Below the pieces are notes generated by a model. It was not told where the DNA came from. It searched no databases and worked only from the letters and a program-made list of their open reading frames with translations. The position numbers and the translations under genes were made by a program. 64,000 bases of DNA from Sphagnum compactum (Eukaryota; Bryophyta; Sphagnopsida; Sphagnales): NCBI GenBank assembly GCA_965153455.1, contig OZ234493.1:18714213-18778212 (forward strand), given 5' to 3'. Each line of letters starts with the position of its first letter. Positions within the stretch are counted from its first letter, which is position 1. Positions 1 through 12,700 of the stretch are shown in pieces.

Positions 1-1040
1 TGTATTTAAGTAATTGTGTTTGCTCGATACATGCTTGGTACAAGCTAAAATCATAAATGCATGTCTACTATCTTAGGGCAATAATAATTTTTTATAACAT
101 TAAAAAAAAACAACAATATAAACAAATTAATCAATTGAAAAATAATTTTATTACAATTTTAGTTATTAATTCTTCATCAAAGCCTTTTTGAATTTTAAAA
201 AATAAGATCAAATTAATTTAAAAATTTTATATATCTCTCTCTATATATAAATTTTAATTTCTTTTAAAATTGTGGTGTTTTGTTTTAATCAATTCTAGCA
301 TAATCTTTCAAATCAATTTTTTAAGAATCTCATTTTAATAAGATTTAAAAGAATTGAAACTAATTATTTGTATGTTTATCAAATAAATTTCATTTAAAAA
401 ATCAGTCATATGAATTTTTTTTACATTTCATAGTGATATGAAACCTTGTGCTACAAAAAGGTAAGTGACAACCCAAAAATAAATAAATGATAAGAGGCAT
501 GTTTAAATCAGTTACCCAACATTCCTATTTTGAGAAGAAACCCAACAAGTAGATGGGTAGACTTTGAAACAACCCATCAATCGGATGGGTGGGGACCCAT
601 ACACATGCCCGTCCATTAACTTGGGGCAATAAATATAACAACTACTTTTCTTTTTTTTTATACTAAATTTTTTCCATGCACATAACCACCCACAAAAATA
701 ACATTCCACTTGGATACCTTGAAAAAAACAAACTGAACACAATTTCTCAAGACCAAACATTCGATCATAAAACCATTTTGAACATTAATTCGCATGCAAG
801 TGACCATTCACTGGCATTGGTTTGCACTAGATCGACATTTGGTTAGTGGGTGATGTTTGGTGGGGGGCAAATCTCCACCCTATCCTACTATAGGAATTTT
901 CTAGAATCAGAGTTTCCTTTGAAAATCTAAAAGCCATTAAAGTGGTGAGGGTAAACCCCAAGTGAAGGTTTCCTTTAAAATCAAGGATTGGACAAAAACA
1001 AGTAACTACTGGTAACGACTTTCATGAAAGTTCCCATTGA
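1..1040. other. AT-rich intergenic DNA, no gene recognised
   Basis: The stretch is AT-rich with A and T runs in its first ~500 bases. No open frame resembles a known protein and I see no transposon end. It forms the upstream flank of CLPP5. Confidence 0.6.
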
Positions 1041-1051
1041 GTTCACTGCTC

Positions 1052-1059
1052 CTATAAGA
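1052..1059 (+). promoter_or_regulatory. TATA-like box upstream of CLPP5
   Basis: CTATAAGA lies about 370 bases before the CLPP5 start codon. A CT-rich tract (1170-1190), common in plant 5' leaders, follows. Position and sequence suit a TATA box, but the transcription start cannot be read from sequence. Confidence 0.3.
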
Positions 1060-1430
1060 AGTAGAAGAACATGGGAACGGTAAAAGAGAGATCCGTTCCC
1101 CATGTGCCCTTGTTCGCTGGAGAAGGCTAACACGCTACCTTCGACTACCACACACAAATTTCTGTCCCCTCTCCGTCTCTCTCTCTCTCTAGTGATTGAT
1201 TTGCTTTACATTTTGTGGCGGATTCTGGGTTTCTCAGTGAGTCAGGGAGTGGGTCTCCGTTTGTTGCACTGGAGATTGCAGTACTGTATCGCCGCAATTT
1301 ATTTGGCAATTTGTGGCACAGACGCTGAGTTTTTGAGAATAAGAGGATTGTTGAAGTGGGTGGGGGGAGGGGGCGTGTGTGTGTTTTTGTGTTGTTTGGA
1401 AATTTGGGGTTTCTTGCGGGTTTTGGAGAA

Positions 1431-4400
1431 ATGGCAAGCGCCGTTGTTGGGGTGGTCAAGCCAGTGGCGTTTTCATTGCCTTCTTCCAAGTTGCAGCCGG
1501 TGTTGCACCAGCTCAATAAACAACCTTCCCTCTTCTTGCCTCCTCTGCCTTTGCGGAAGCATCCAAGGTACCCATGTGACTGTTTTTGTGGGTGTTTTCT
1601 CCTTCTTGGATGACCTTAACGCGATTTGTTTGGCAAGTGAGCTTGTTCTGACGGTGAGCAGTTTGGAAGTCTTCTTTTTACAGAAGACCGGAATTTCAGT
1701 ATTCTTAGGTCTACGTAGATTCTCCCCAAGTGCCGTAATTTGCTCTGAATCCAGTGTAGAACACTTCTGTAAAGTCTTGGCTTTTAGGGTTCTCGGAGGT
1801 AAGAAAACCCTTGCCAGTTAAGAATGGGTCATTTTCATCTGGTTACCACTGGAACTTGAGACCTCTTCTTTACTTGATTGCTCTATGTGTGAATGCAGGA
1901 AAACGTCGGTGTCAGCTACTCTGAAGTCCGAGGGTTTTTGGACCCCATCTTCATTTGACAGCCATGATGTGTGGTCTATCAGGTGCTGTGTTTTGTCCCA
2001 AAATAGTTTGTTTTTCTTTCCTGGATTCCAGATTTGCAGAGAAGCATTTTCATGAGAGGTTCTTCAGTGAGGTTGGTGTTTAACAAAGTGACCTACTGGG
2101 CAAACAGGAATGATCTGGAGTTACCAACCTCAGCATATTTGGGACCTGTAGCGCAGGGTGGACAGGGACCTCCACCCATGCTAGCAGAGAGATTTCAGAG
2201 TGTCATCACACAACTCTTCCAGCAGGTTTGATTTTGTTCTCCAGAGTTTCCTCAGAGTTCACATTTTGATTTTATGGTTTAGTAGGATTATTGTCCTTTT
2301 CCCCCTTCACTAGAACATACAGTCCCTTTTTCAAGAGATGTAGGTGCTACATGGAAGTCCTGTAATTGTCTCCCTGTTCCATGTGGTTCCCAAAATCTGG
2401 AGGATGTCTGTTAGCGATCTGATAAAACTTTCAGCTTTGCACAATTGAGGTTTTGCTAGGCTTTCTTGCATTCTGGGTTGAGCTTTTATGGTGGTGTTTT
2501 TGTCCTTCCTAAGTGGGATGATGGGTTTGTGGGGCAACAGAGGATAATTCGGTGTGGGGGGGCAGTGGATGATGACATGGCAAATTTGATCGTTGCACAA
2601 CTGTTGTACTTAGATGCTGCCGATCCCAACAGGGTTTGTCTCATCAGCCAATCCTTATTGTTTTAGAAATTCTCTGTTCCTGAAATTTATTGGAATTTTT
2701 TGCAGCTAGAATTTGTGAACACTTCACCATGTATCTTTGTTCAGATGTCAGGTTTCAATCATGGGTTGAGGGTTTCACGGGTTTAGGGTTTAGGGCTCAG
2801 CTGCTAGGGCTCTGAAAGCTAACTATTTCTTAACCTTATCCAGTCTTCCAAGCTCATTATGAAAAGTGTGAGGTTTGTTCCATAACCACTTGCCTGGGTA
2901 CTTCTGAAGACTCATATTGTATATTTTGCAGGACATTGTCATGTATGTCAATTCCCCTGGTGGTTCAGTTACTGCAGGTAAACAGAATTCTGACTCTTCA
3001 TATTAGATGTAAAATAGTAGGTTCACACTAGAATCTGCGTTGATGTTAGAGAGTTGCAGACTTGTGTCCTTATGGTCTCCTTTGGTCAACAAAGCAATAA
3101 TTTGTTCCACAATTGTTGTAGCATTAAGGGACCACACTCGTATGATCTCCAAGCCTTGCTTGAAGTATTAAGATAGAGAGAGGTATTTTGGTATTCTTTT
3201 GATATAGGTGGAGGTGTTGTAACAGGTATGGCAGTTTTTGATACAATGAGACATATCCGACCAGATGTCAGTACCGTTTGTGTTGGCCTTGCTGCCAGGT
3301 ATGTCATCCTTTCATCTCCTTATGGGGGCCATTTAGTGTCAAACTCAGGGCTCCAGTTCACAAGATAATAAGTAAAACTGATGTAGATTGTTGTGCATGA
3401 GACTTTGGCCTGCAAAAGTGAGTCTCAATCTGAATCCAACAGACAAAACTGCCCATACCTGCTTTCAAACATAAAGGTGTGTCCCTTTATGGGTGAGTGC
3501 AAGACCTTGACATGCTTCAAAGGCTACAACTTAGCTGATACCCTAGCGTGCACTTTGAAACAATAGGCTGTCCAATCAGGGAAGGCATATCTGATTAGTT
3601 GGTACTGCTGACATTGCAGTATGGGAGCTTTCCTACTCAGTGCTGGAACAAAAGGTAATGTGAAAGATCCTAAGAAAGTTTGTTTCAAACTTGCTCTTTC
3701 TGCACTTAGGTCGAAGCTTTTGTGATTCACCTTGGCTCTAGAGAAGAGCAACTATACAACAAGTTGCACTACGCTTTTTCGTATCTAGAAACTGAAAAGT
3801 AAACTTGTACTTTTGATGATGTGTCAGGTAAACGGTACAGTCTTCCAAATTCACGTATTATGATTCATCAGCCACTTGGAGGTGCCCAAGGGCAACAGAC
3901 AGACATTGAAATACAGGTGCACATTTGCCTCTTTTCTCATCCTTTTGCCACTAAACCCAGAAACTGTGATGTATGTTATGCAACCATTAATAGAGCATAC
4001 ATCACTGTGGTTCATAGCTCAATTAGCTCTGTTTCTTGTCTCTTTTGAGCTATCTCCCAATAATCTGATTCATTTGCTTCTTTTTCTTTCCCTTCGAATC
4101 TGGGTCTTATTGTTGGCCATTTCAACTCACTAAGATTTGTAACCTATTTTTTGAAAGAAAAAGTATGTTGTTCACCTCCATCAAGTTCATTCTTCCTAGG
4201 TAGAGATCTCCTTATCCATCTTTGTCTCCTCCCATATGGATTACTTGGATCTTTTCTTCCATTTTAAACATTTTCACTGCTTTAGATTTTCTTCCTCCTA
4301 TAGCTAGTCTTTCCATTGATTGCTTGGAAGTAAGTGAAAACTTCAGGTGAAGAGTTCTTCAGCTGCAGAGTAACAGGAAGGTTTGTCTGTTCCTCTAAAA

Positions 4401-7109
4401 TCTACCAAATGATGCACAGTGCCTGTGATTGTAGCTGTTATCCCCTGTTTGTTAATCCCCATCATGGTCATCTTTATTCTCCAGATCCAGATATCCTCTC
4501 AAGACTTAGTTTGAATGAACACTTTTATAGAGGTACTAAGCACAGAAGGACTTTTCTTTCTGACCTGTCTATATTGAGAAAGGTCTCAAGTTGGGAACCT
4601 TTTGTCTCACCATGTTACATTCCTCTTTACAATCTTCTTTTGCTGTTCCTTCAGTTGATGTAGATCAGCTTTAAAGATTTCAGTGTTCATTTGTTATGAC
4701 CAATGTGGGTAAGTGTAGCAATAAATTCTTTTTTCTGTAAAAAGAGATGTGTTTCTTCACTTTTCTTTGAACTTATTTCTTCAGTAGGTAGGTATGAGGT
4801 TTAAAATCTTGCAGAGTCAGAAATCCTCATTTTTTTAATAATGCTAATAATTTTGGTGGTGAAAAGTGTGGCTATCATTTTCCTCCTCATGTACTGTTGG
4901 AAGTTCCATAAGAGGTTGCTTAAACCAAGATTTTTTGTTGCAGCCAGTTTGGCCCCTCTCACAGAGATCTCTTGGTGGCTCAATTCTTTCTGCAAAGCTA
5001 TCCTTCTGTGCTTAGTACCTCTCAATGATCTTTGGGTGTCTAAGATCAGAAAGGCTCATGTTCCTTTATAGGACTGGTGGACATGATCAAACTTCTAAAT
5101 CTTTCAAGATGGGATATTGATAACACTTTTCCGCTTTTGCTGCAGTTGTTTGATTTGAACTCTATATAATAAGATTGAGCAGATGTAAAAGCAGTTAGTA
5201 GGGTGTTTGGTCATTTATTTCAATATCATTGTTTTAACTTCTTGTTGGTTCAAAAACAGGCTCTTAATTTCAGATATGTGTGGGTTATCAATATATAAGA
5301 AGTAATTTCTTTTGGATCCCATAGTTTCAGGGTTGTGCAAGCAGTTAATCTCGTGGTTTGTGCTTTTCATATATAATCTGATCCATACTCTTGGTCTTTG
5401 GTGCTTATGGACAAGGTATTGGTATCCCCATGGGTACTAGGTGTGCAGACTATTTAGTGAATTTCTACCTCCTTTTTCCATGAGTTTGATTTTCGAAAGT
5501 GTCTTTTGAAATCCAACACTCGCCCTGTTATTGCTTCAGAGATTATACCTAGTTCCTAGGTTTGTGGTTGATCTTTTTGTCCTGGACTTTCTGGACTTCA
5601 AGAGTTTTATGTACCTGGATGAAGACTCTTTTTGCAGTGTCATATACCCCAATACATCTTGTGAGCTAATGGCTTCTGTTGTAACTTCTTGGATTTATTG
5701 ATAATCAAAAGTCCTAGAGATCTTTCATGTGCCATTGTTTATGTATGCACTCTATCAGAGTATGCAAATATTGACATGATCTGTATGCCTCGCATTCGTT
5801 TCAAAGTCTCTATAACTGCCAAGTTGGGCACTATAAATAGTCAGTTCTAGAGGTTCTTGAGGCTTTGTAAGTTTTCTTCATTTCTTTGACGGTTAGTCTC
5901 ATTGTCCTTCTGAAGGATAAAGGCTATATTGTAAAGATTCTCTTAATGAGGACTATAGGTCTTTTAGACAGAGAAAATTTTCTTTTTGGACTTAAGTGTC
6001 CAGACTCATTGAATGATTTTGTAGTCTTGTAAGTGGGGAGCCTTTTAAAGCAGACTTGGTCTGCTTGGTCTTTGTTCATCTTCTCCCTTTTGTCTGCTAT
6101 GATTTCTTCTTCCTCATGTGCCTTCCTTTTTCCCCCCCATTTTCTTCCCTCTGTGTTTTCTTTTCTGTGGTGTAGGGAGCCAGTACTTTCCATGGCTGAG
6201 AAACTTAGTATGCAGGCTAGTGGTTACACTGACCTATCTCCACTGTAGGGAACTGATGAAGTAAGTGGGAAAGTTGTGACAGAAAAGTCACTATCATACA
6301 TGGTGATGGTCCCTGAAAAAGTCACACACTGTCACTGCTGTTCATAGTGTTAGTTTTATTGTTCTTATTATACTTTTTCTTCCCTTCTTTGTATTTCTTT
6401 TTCCTGTGTTCTTAAGTCCTTACCTGGGAGTTTTTGTCTTTTACAGAAGATTTTTTCACCTGGTTGCAGTTACCTTTAATTGTGAGTATAGAGATGTCTT
6501 GATTCTCACAATAGTTAATTCTTCTCTTTGGAGCTTTTTCTCAACTCTTTTTTGAGAAGATTATTGTGCATCTGGCCTTAACAGTTCATTAGGTTCTTGC
6601 CTTCTCCAGGTTAATCTGCTTTTGTCTTGCACTGAAGGATAGCTGTGACACCATTGGTCTAAACTGTCAGTTGGATGAATATGAATGTTTATGGACAGTT
6701 TCTTTGTGGAAGTGTTGAATGTTGTAGGTCAAATGGGAATTAGCCTGGGAGTTACAGGCAGGAAGGACTGGCCATTTCACTTTGTTGCAGGAAAAAGGCG
6801 GCAGTGGTTTAGATGATCATATGAGTCCAGTCAAGTGTCATGCTTAGTTTTGTTAGAGGAACAGAAGGCTGATTTTAATTTCCCTGGTGCTGTCATTGGG
6901 TCCAGGCAAATGAGATTTTGCACCACAAGGCAAATTTGAACGGGTATCTTGCTTATCACACAGGGCAACCTTATGAAACAATTGTGCAAGATACAGACCG
7001 AGATTTTTTCATGAGTGCAAAGGAGGCAAAGGAGTATGGACTAATTGACGCCGTGATTTCTAACCCTTTGAAGGCACTTAGGCCACTACCTGAACCTGTC
7101 CCTGCTTGA
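1431..7109 (+). CDS. CLPP5: CLPP5, plastid ATP-dependent Clp protease proteolytic subunit (9 exons)
   Basis: Nuclear gene for a serine-protease subunit of the plastid Clp core. Exons by GT-AG borders and continuous frame: 1431-1567, 1899-1982, 2108-2225, 2541-2633, 2932-2977, 3226-3298, 3620-3654, 3828-3916, 6906-7109; about 292 residues. The first ~60 residues, starting [14 protein letters not shown], look like a transit peptide. Then come the P5-type segments [20 protein letters not shown] and [15 protein letters not shown]. The catalytic triad is visible: Ser in AASMGAF, whose codon is split by intron 6 (AG|T); His in MIHQPLGG; Asp in QDTDRDFF. The end, NPLKALRPL, matches ClpP5 rather than P3, P4 or P6. 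The start is the ATG that opens the transit-like peptide. Intron 8 is ~3 kb and holds a retroelement remnant. All exon frames are intact, so the gene is probably functional. Confidence 0.95.
4529..5022. repeat. 22-bp perfect inverted repeat in CLPP5 intron 8
   Basis: AGAGGTACTAAGCACAGAAG plus GA at 4529-4550 recurs in reverse complement at 5001-5022, with ~450 bases between. It lies just upstream of the Penelope-like reverse transcriptase remnant and may belong to that element, since Penelope-like elements often carry inverted partial copies. That link is inference. Confidence 0.5.
5400..6060 (+). mobile_element. Penelope-like retroelement remnant (reverse transcriptase), in CLPP5 intron 8
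   Basis: Translation with frameshifts gives [20 protein letters not shown] (5415 on), then [13 protein letters not shown], then [20 protein letters not shown] (5570 on) followed by CSVIYPN. Farther on are [17 protein letters not shown] (from ~5797) and [18 protein letters not shown] (from ~5897). The GIPMGTxCA block, the later LD.PDF..FMYL-like block and the AKLG.INSQF-like block occur in that order in Penelope-like reverse transcriptases, in which GIPMGTNCA is characteristic. The catalytic YIDD position reads FVVD, and stops and frame changes are frequent, so it is dead. Penelope-like elements are rare in plants but have been described in conifers. No GIY-YIG endonuclease could be read. It lies in sense to CLPP5. 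Confidence 0.65.
6165..6500 (+). repeat. Old dispersed repeat, copy A, in CLPP5 intron 8
   Basis: It resembles 62275-62690 in the same orientation. Shared blocks include a segment like GGCTAGTGGTTACACTG, an ACTGATGAA block, a run of T-rich text and ACCTTTAATTGTGAG. It directly follows the Penelope-like remnant and may be its 3' part. Confidence 0.45.
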
Positions 7110-7721
7110 GTGACTGCATCAATATTGCTCATTGAATCCAGCTTTTGGGCCCAAGATTTGTGCCAGAATACCAGAATAAGACTTGTAATGGGACGCATGC
7201 AGTTCTGAATTTGACAGGATGTGAATACTCCCACAAAGCCTTACAAAATTAAGCTTAACCCTTTGAACTATAGAGGTTTTTTATGTCCACTTCAGCTCTA
7301 TGATGGCTTTGTCTTTTGCTCCTTTATAGTTTCGAAGGCTGAACAGAAGCTGCAAATTTTGTTCACTGGTAGATAACTTTGTGAGATTCTGAAGCATTGA
7401 AAGTCTTTTAAGCATGTGCTTGAATTTTTGTTGTTTAGTGGTGTTGGTGTGTCCAGACTTTGCTACACTTGCATGCAATATTGCATCTGATCTGATGCAT
7501 GAAAGGGTCTGAAACCTTGTTAGCTTCAATTGCATCTGTTTCAAAGCAAGTGAACTGTGAATGCTGTGGCAACATACCCTGTATGTATGAATCCAGGTTC
7601 AAAGTGCTTTGTCTGAATCCTGCATTCCCCTTGCCCTTCAGCACGGTAAATATATTTTGGTTCATAAACTAAGGAAAGGTCTTGTGCTGCAATCAATTAG
7701 ATTGCACAAATTTGTGCCTGT

Positions 7722-7727
7722 AATAAA
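7722..7727 (+). terminator. Candidate CLPP5 polyadenylation signal
   Basis: AATAAA lies about 610 bases after the CLPP5 stop codon. This is plausible for a plant 3' UTR, but plant signals are loose and no cleavage site can be read. Confidence 0.3.
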
Positions 7728-7729
7728 TG

Positions 7730-8760
7730 GTTGTAAAGTACACATGAACAAGGTAATGGCTGTTTTTAATGATTTGTGATGAATGACACTTGCTAGACAG
7801 GAGATTTGCCTGGGCCAATGTTTTGCAACTCTTAATGACTTTGTTTTTGAAAGTTGCAACTCTGCCATGTGAAGTCCTATACCAGGAGATGAGAAAGAAG
7901 ATCCCCTACCTTTCTTGCTTGTTGCTACTAACTAACCAGCTAAACACTTCTCACCAAATGATTTTCTGGATATGGACATGTGAAAGACTGTATGTTGATG
8001 AGCTATGGTTTGAAATTTGACATTGTTCAACAGAATTTATTGATTGTCAGTGACATTGATTTTTAAAAAATTCATATTCATATTTATCCAACTGTTAGTC
8101 CAAGTAGAAATCAGCATCAAGAAGGAATCTTTGTTGGGGTGGAAATTTACAAACATAATTGGAGGAAGTATTTACAAACTATAATTTTATTAAAATCATA
8201 TTTTCTTGTCTGCAGAGGCATACTGTTTTACAGTAGAGTCAAAAGTCTATATCCTTTGTGTAATTCTTACAATCACAAGATTCAATTGTCAGTCCTCGTA
8301 ATGTCTTTCATGGAAAGGACTTGGAGAAATTCAAGGGGGGAGGGGTGGGGGCCAACTCATCTCCAAAATGTCATAGTGTGTTGGAGGGCACCTCATATCT
8401 ATGAATATCCCTCCTGGAAAGGAGGAGGAATCTTACACCTACTCCTAAAGAGGAGGAGGGAAACTATGCCTTATTATAGGTATAAGTTCCCTCCCACTTT
8501 GATTAGTTCACCAAATTTGCTTTTAAAAATGGTCATAAGAACCTTAAATCCCTTACATTGTGTATGGTTGCAAAATCTCTATCATCCACTTATTATTGCA
8601 GAAGGTCGCATGTGAATAAATGTTTTGACAAGTTATCATGTATGTGGGTATAGGCACGATGTATAGTTCATGCTATTTAATGGTTTGATGGTGAAGGCCT
8701 ACATAGCCAAGTCAGATGTTTGGGATGAATTCCTTACTTTTTCAGACCCTCAAAGTGAGA
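7730..8760. other. Intergenic DNA, no gene recognised
   Basis: A 158-codon frame at 8139-8615 has no recognisable domain and runs over a purine-rich GGAGGAGG tract, so it is not called. I see no transposon ends here. Confidence 0.5.
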
Positions 8761-9300
8761 ACCCTCCCCCTCCTGCCCCTTGTGATTCAAGGATGTTTAG
8801 GTTCATGATAATGTTTGCCTCTTGCTTTGCCCTACTCTTAAATTGTTTATAATCCAAAAACACAATACTGTGCATGTTTTTTTTCAACATAAAAAATGTA
8901 GCCAAGTCCACCCTGCCTTTGGGTAGGAATCATTTTTGTCTATACCTTGGGTTCTATGTATTATTGGCTGGTGAATGGAAACCTATTGACTTTTGGATCA
9001 GCACCTTGAAATCATAACCAACAATACCTATCAGGTACCCATGTTAATAATCTGAGTTGTGTATTGAAATCTTATTTAACAAAACTGCTCGCCGGTCGTC
9101 TATTAGTTGCCCCTGTAATAGTGCCAATTCCAGATCAACACTTTTTGCTCAATTAGTAGTGAAGACACATTCCCCTCTCCTTCCAAGTGTATACTTGGAA
9201 CTAGTAATAAACACTATCTTCAGTACTTATCACATTGAGTTGAACATTTGAACCATCTCCTTCTCTACGCAAATTTGTTTGACCCTAAGCTTATGTGCGC
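8761..9300 (+). repeat. Dispersed ~540-bp repeat, uninterrupted copy 1
   Basis: This copy aligns end to end with a second copy that is split into three pieces at 41767-41990, 42791-43005 and 53490-53600. Shared landmarks are TGATTCAAGGATGTTTAGGT near the left end, ATTGACTTTTGGATCA in the middle and GACCCTAAGCTT..TGTGCGC at the right end. It has no coding capacity. It could be a solo LTR or a non-autonomous element; clear terminal repeats were not found. It serves as the empty-site reference for the insertions in copy 2. Confidence 0.75.
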
Positions 9301-9661
9301 AAGGTGACAAAGAACCTCTCCCTAAGCCCCCCTACCTCTTGAGACACCAAATAACCCTTAACGAGCTCTATCTGGCACAGTCTCCGAACCCCCAACCCAT
9401 CGCCTACCCCACCTCCAAAGCCAGGCCCTCCTTTTGTTATCGACAAAACATCCCAAGCATCATCATTTGTCTGTCACTCCCTTCGTCGTTGACTTGCAAA
9501 ACATCCAATGTTCTGCATTAGAAACATAATAGTTCAAATATAAACTAAAAATAGCAAAATGTAGATTGGGTGTTTAGGGTTTCATATTGTAAGCAATGTA
9601 AGGAATGTTTTAGGGTTTGGTGGTGCAAAATGATTATAGAAGCATTGAGTGCAAAGCACTA

Positions 9662-9730
9662 ATTGTCCTTCGTCAGAAAACACATTGGAGAGTGTGATTG
9701 TCCTTCGTTAGATAACACATTGGAGAGCGA
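9662..9730. repeat. 35-bp tandem duplication
   Basis: ATTGTCCTTCGTCAGAAAAC at 9662 is repeated with few changes at 9697, each followed by ACATTGGAGAG. A short TTTAGGG-type motif (9744-9759) follows. There are only two copies. Confidence 0.6.
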
Positions 9731-12700
9731 CCTTCCCTTGAAAGGTTTAGGGTTTAGGGTTGCATTAAGTGTTAAGATGATTAAATTAAATAGCTTCTTC
9801 ATAATTGTTGTGTCATGTTTTAATTCGTGAGCAACTGTGGAACCAACACAAAGAACAAAAATTGCACCTTTATTGCTATAAGTGTCATTGAGGAAAACAA
9901 CACAGTACATTGTGGGAAGATCTCCCACTCCCATTGTTATTTATAGCATTGAAGGTGAGCTTGTTTCTCTTGCAACTAAAGATGATGATAGACAAAATCT
10001 TAATGACGCACAAAAGCTTGACAATAGCATGATGTGAACTAGATGAGGGAACAGAGAGCGAAAACATCTATTGCAGGAGGCGTTGTCGATTTTTGGGCAA
10101 GAAGACTCCTACATGATTTGTTTGCTTGGAAGACAAAAATAGATCGACATTGTGAAAACATCAGCAAGAGGATGGGTAGAAGGGGTAAGCTTTCTATTAT
10201 TTTATTTCTACCTATCATGAATTTGTTGTTGAATGTGCTACAAAAAATGGGCAGTAGGAATTGTTGACTACAAAAAAAGGTCTTTGTTTATTGACTACAT
10301 ATAGGACCTTGGGGTTTTACAGTTTGTTGTTTTTCTTCTGAAATTTAGGTCTATTGTGTTGAATACATATAGTTTGGGAAAGTAATAGTGGACATCATTT
10401 CCTATCCACCTTGTTTTGTAGAACATAACAATTCTTTAAAAAATGATTAACATATTGCAGGTATTGGGGGGTTTAAATGGTAAAAGTAGGATTTTCAAAT
10501 CAACAATGCAATAGAATTGACATCATTGTGATGCACTATACCTTGAAGAGTATGAGACTCTCGCATTAGAAGCACATTTCGATGTCAAATGTGTTAATTT
10601 CCCCAACGGAAATTGGCCTACCTTTCAATGCAAGTTTTACAAGAATTATTACAAAGACAATAACACCTTAAGCTACCATAGAATGATGATGCAATGCCTG
10701 AAATACAAAGGCAAGGAATTGTTGAAGATGTACCCAACTTGGACCAAGTCTAAGGCAAAAGAATTGACAAGGTTAAAGGAAAAACATAACAAGACCCTAC
10801 CAAACAAAAGTAAATGCCCAAATGATGATGCAATAGAACATCCCAATAAGAGGGCTACATCAACAAGTTTAAAATTTCAAGACAAAACACTACCACTTCC
10901 AAGGCCCATACATCAAAAGGACAAGGTGGTTGTTGAGTTAAACAATGATGGAGACTTTTCCTCAATTCACTACCACGGTATGTATGATTCCAAACCTAGC
11001 ATTCTTTTTGAAAATTTCCAGTTCATATAAGAGCTTAGCTTGTTGCATTTTCATTTTCCAATTCTAATCTATAAACTTTTTTTCTTAGGTTCACTTTGCA
11101 AATGAAGATTTCCAACTCTAGTTGTTGATTAAATAATTAATTTCCCACTTTTGTTTGTAGATATTCATAATGCCCGTGTACACAATCTGTACCGCACATT
11201 TAGATTCCCAAATTTTCATTCACTTTTAAGTGGGATACTTGCAGGTGTTACCTAATCACTATAAACTACTAAAAACATTTTCCAAGCAAAGATGCCTATA
11301 GTGGAAAATTCTACAATTATAAAACCAATACGTTGTATAAAGCAGAACAAACTAAATGTAGGTCTATTTTTGTGAAGAGAAGTATTTAATTCTTTCTATG
11401 AGGGCAATTAAAGGCCCATATTCATTTGAAAGCACTAAGAGATTCAACCTATGTGTTGGCAAGTCTATTGTTGTTTCCAAATGGGCGAACACTATCACAA
11501 AAGGGTGTAGCACATGTAAGTAGAATTGACATTGAAACAAAAGCAAGGAAGACAATTGAAACATTTACAATCGAAAGCGTTTGTGATTTGGCGCCTCCTC
11601 TTATGGAAGTACAAATGAATGGGCTTTATGTCTTATTGTCAAAGATGAATAAAGTAATGGCCCTGACAATGTTTGAAGACCTTGAAGAAGCCCTAGCTTT
11701 CCTTATGAAAATGGAAAGTGAAGGTACCTTAGGAAACACACTTGTGTCCGCATTTGGAAAATGGTACCTATTTCCAATAGCGAATTTACTTTTTCTTACT
11801 CACTATCGTTGTTTTGCACCCTAAGTTCAAATGTCTCACAATCATTCATCTACAACTTGGGTTCTTATTACTTACATTCAATGTTCTACAACCTTGCTTC
11901 TTATTACTTGTACAATCACTATTCTCCAATTTTGGTTTTTATTAGTCACAGTCAATGTTATGTAACCCAGGTTGTTATTACTATAAGTCATTGTTCTCCA
12001 ACCTAGGTTCTTATTAGTCATATATTATGCATGTAGGTTGCTAAAGGGGTTGAAAGGACAACCATAATTTTTGAGATTGTTGCAAAGTCTTTGAACGCAT
12101 GGACTGAAGCTAGTTGTGGAAAGAACACCATGAAACGATTCATAGAGATGAAAAATCTTTGGGAATACCTACAATATGTGAAAAAAAAGGAGTATGATGT
12201 AGATAAGGCAAGGGTTGCAAAAACACTTAGGAAGAATAAAGAAGAATGTGTCTAGCAAGAATTGAAATTTTATGACCAACAAGTTAAGGGTATTAAGGAG
12301 AAATCCAAGTGGGGGTGGTCGCCTTTATACTAGCTATTGAAGCATTATCCTTTGCAAATTGGTCTTCAATGCCCATGGCAGCACACAAAGGAGGAGTTGG
12401 AAATCATCACTAAAGAACTTGAAAAGGAATCAAAACCCTTCTCATTAGATAAGGCATGCCCGCATATTGTTAAAGCTTTCAAACTTTTTTATAGAGCATT
12501 GTTTGGTAAACAACACCCCCTAGCACATCCAAACAAAAGTCTAACACAATGCACTATCCTCTATTATGCTTGTGACCAAACCCACTCTGTGAGGTTAACC
12601 ATTGTTATGCAAAATGTAGACTACGGAATTCTTTGGTTCCCAAAGATGCAATACGACATTGAAGATGTTTTGCAAGCTTGAAAGGACTTGTTGGGTCTAC

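Noticed and set aside
1102-1821. 239-codon plus-strand frame
   Set aside because: It overlaps the CLPP5 leader, exon 1 and intron 1 in a different frame and has no domain.
2780-2796. Plant telomere-like TTTAGGG repeats here and at 9744-9759
   Set aside because: Only two to three units each, too short to mark a telomere scar.
8139-8615. 158-codon plus-strand frame
   Set aside because: No recognisable domain; part is translation of a purine-rich low-complexity tract.
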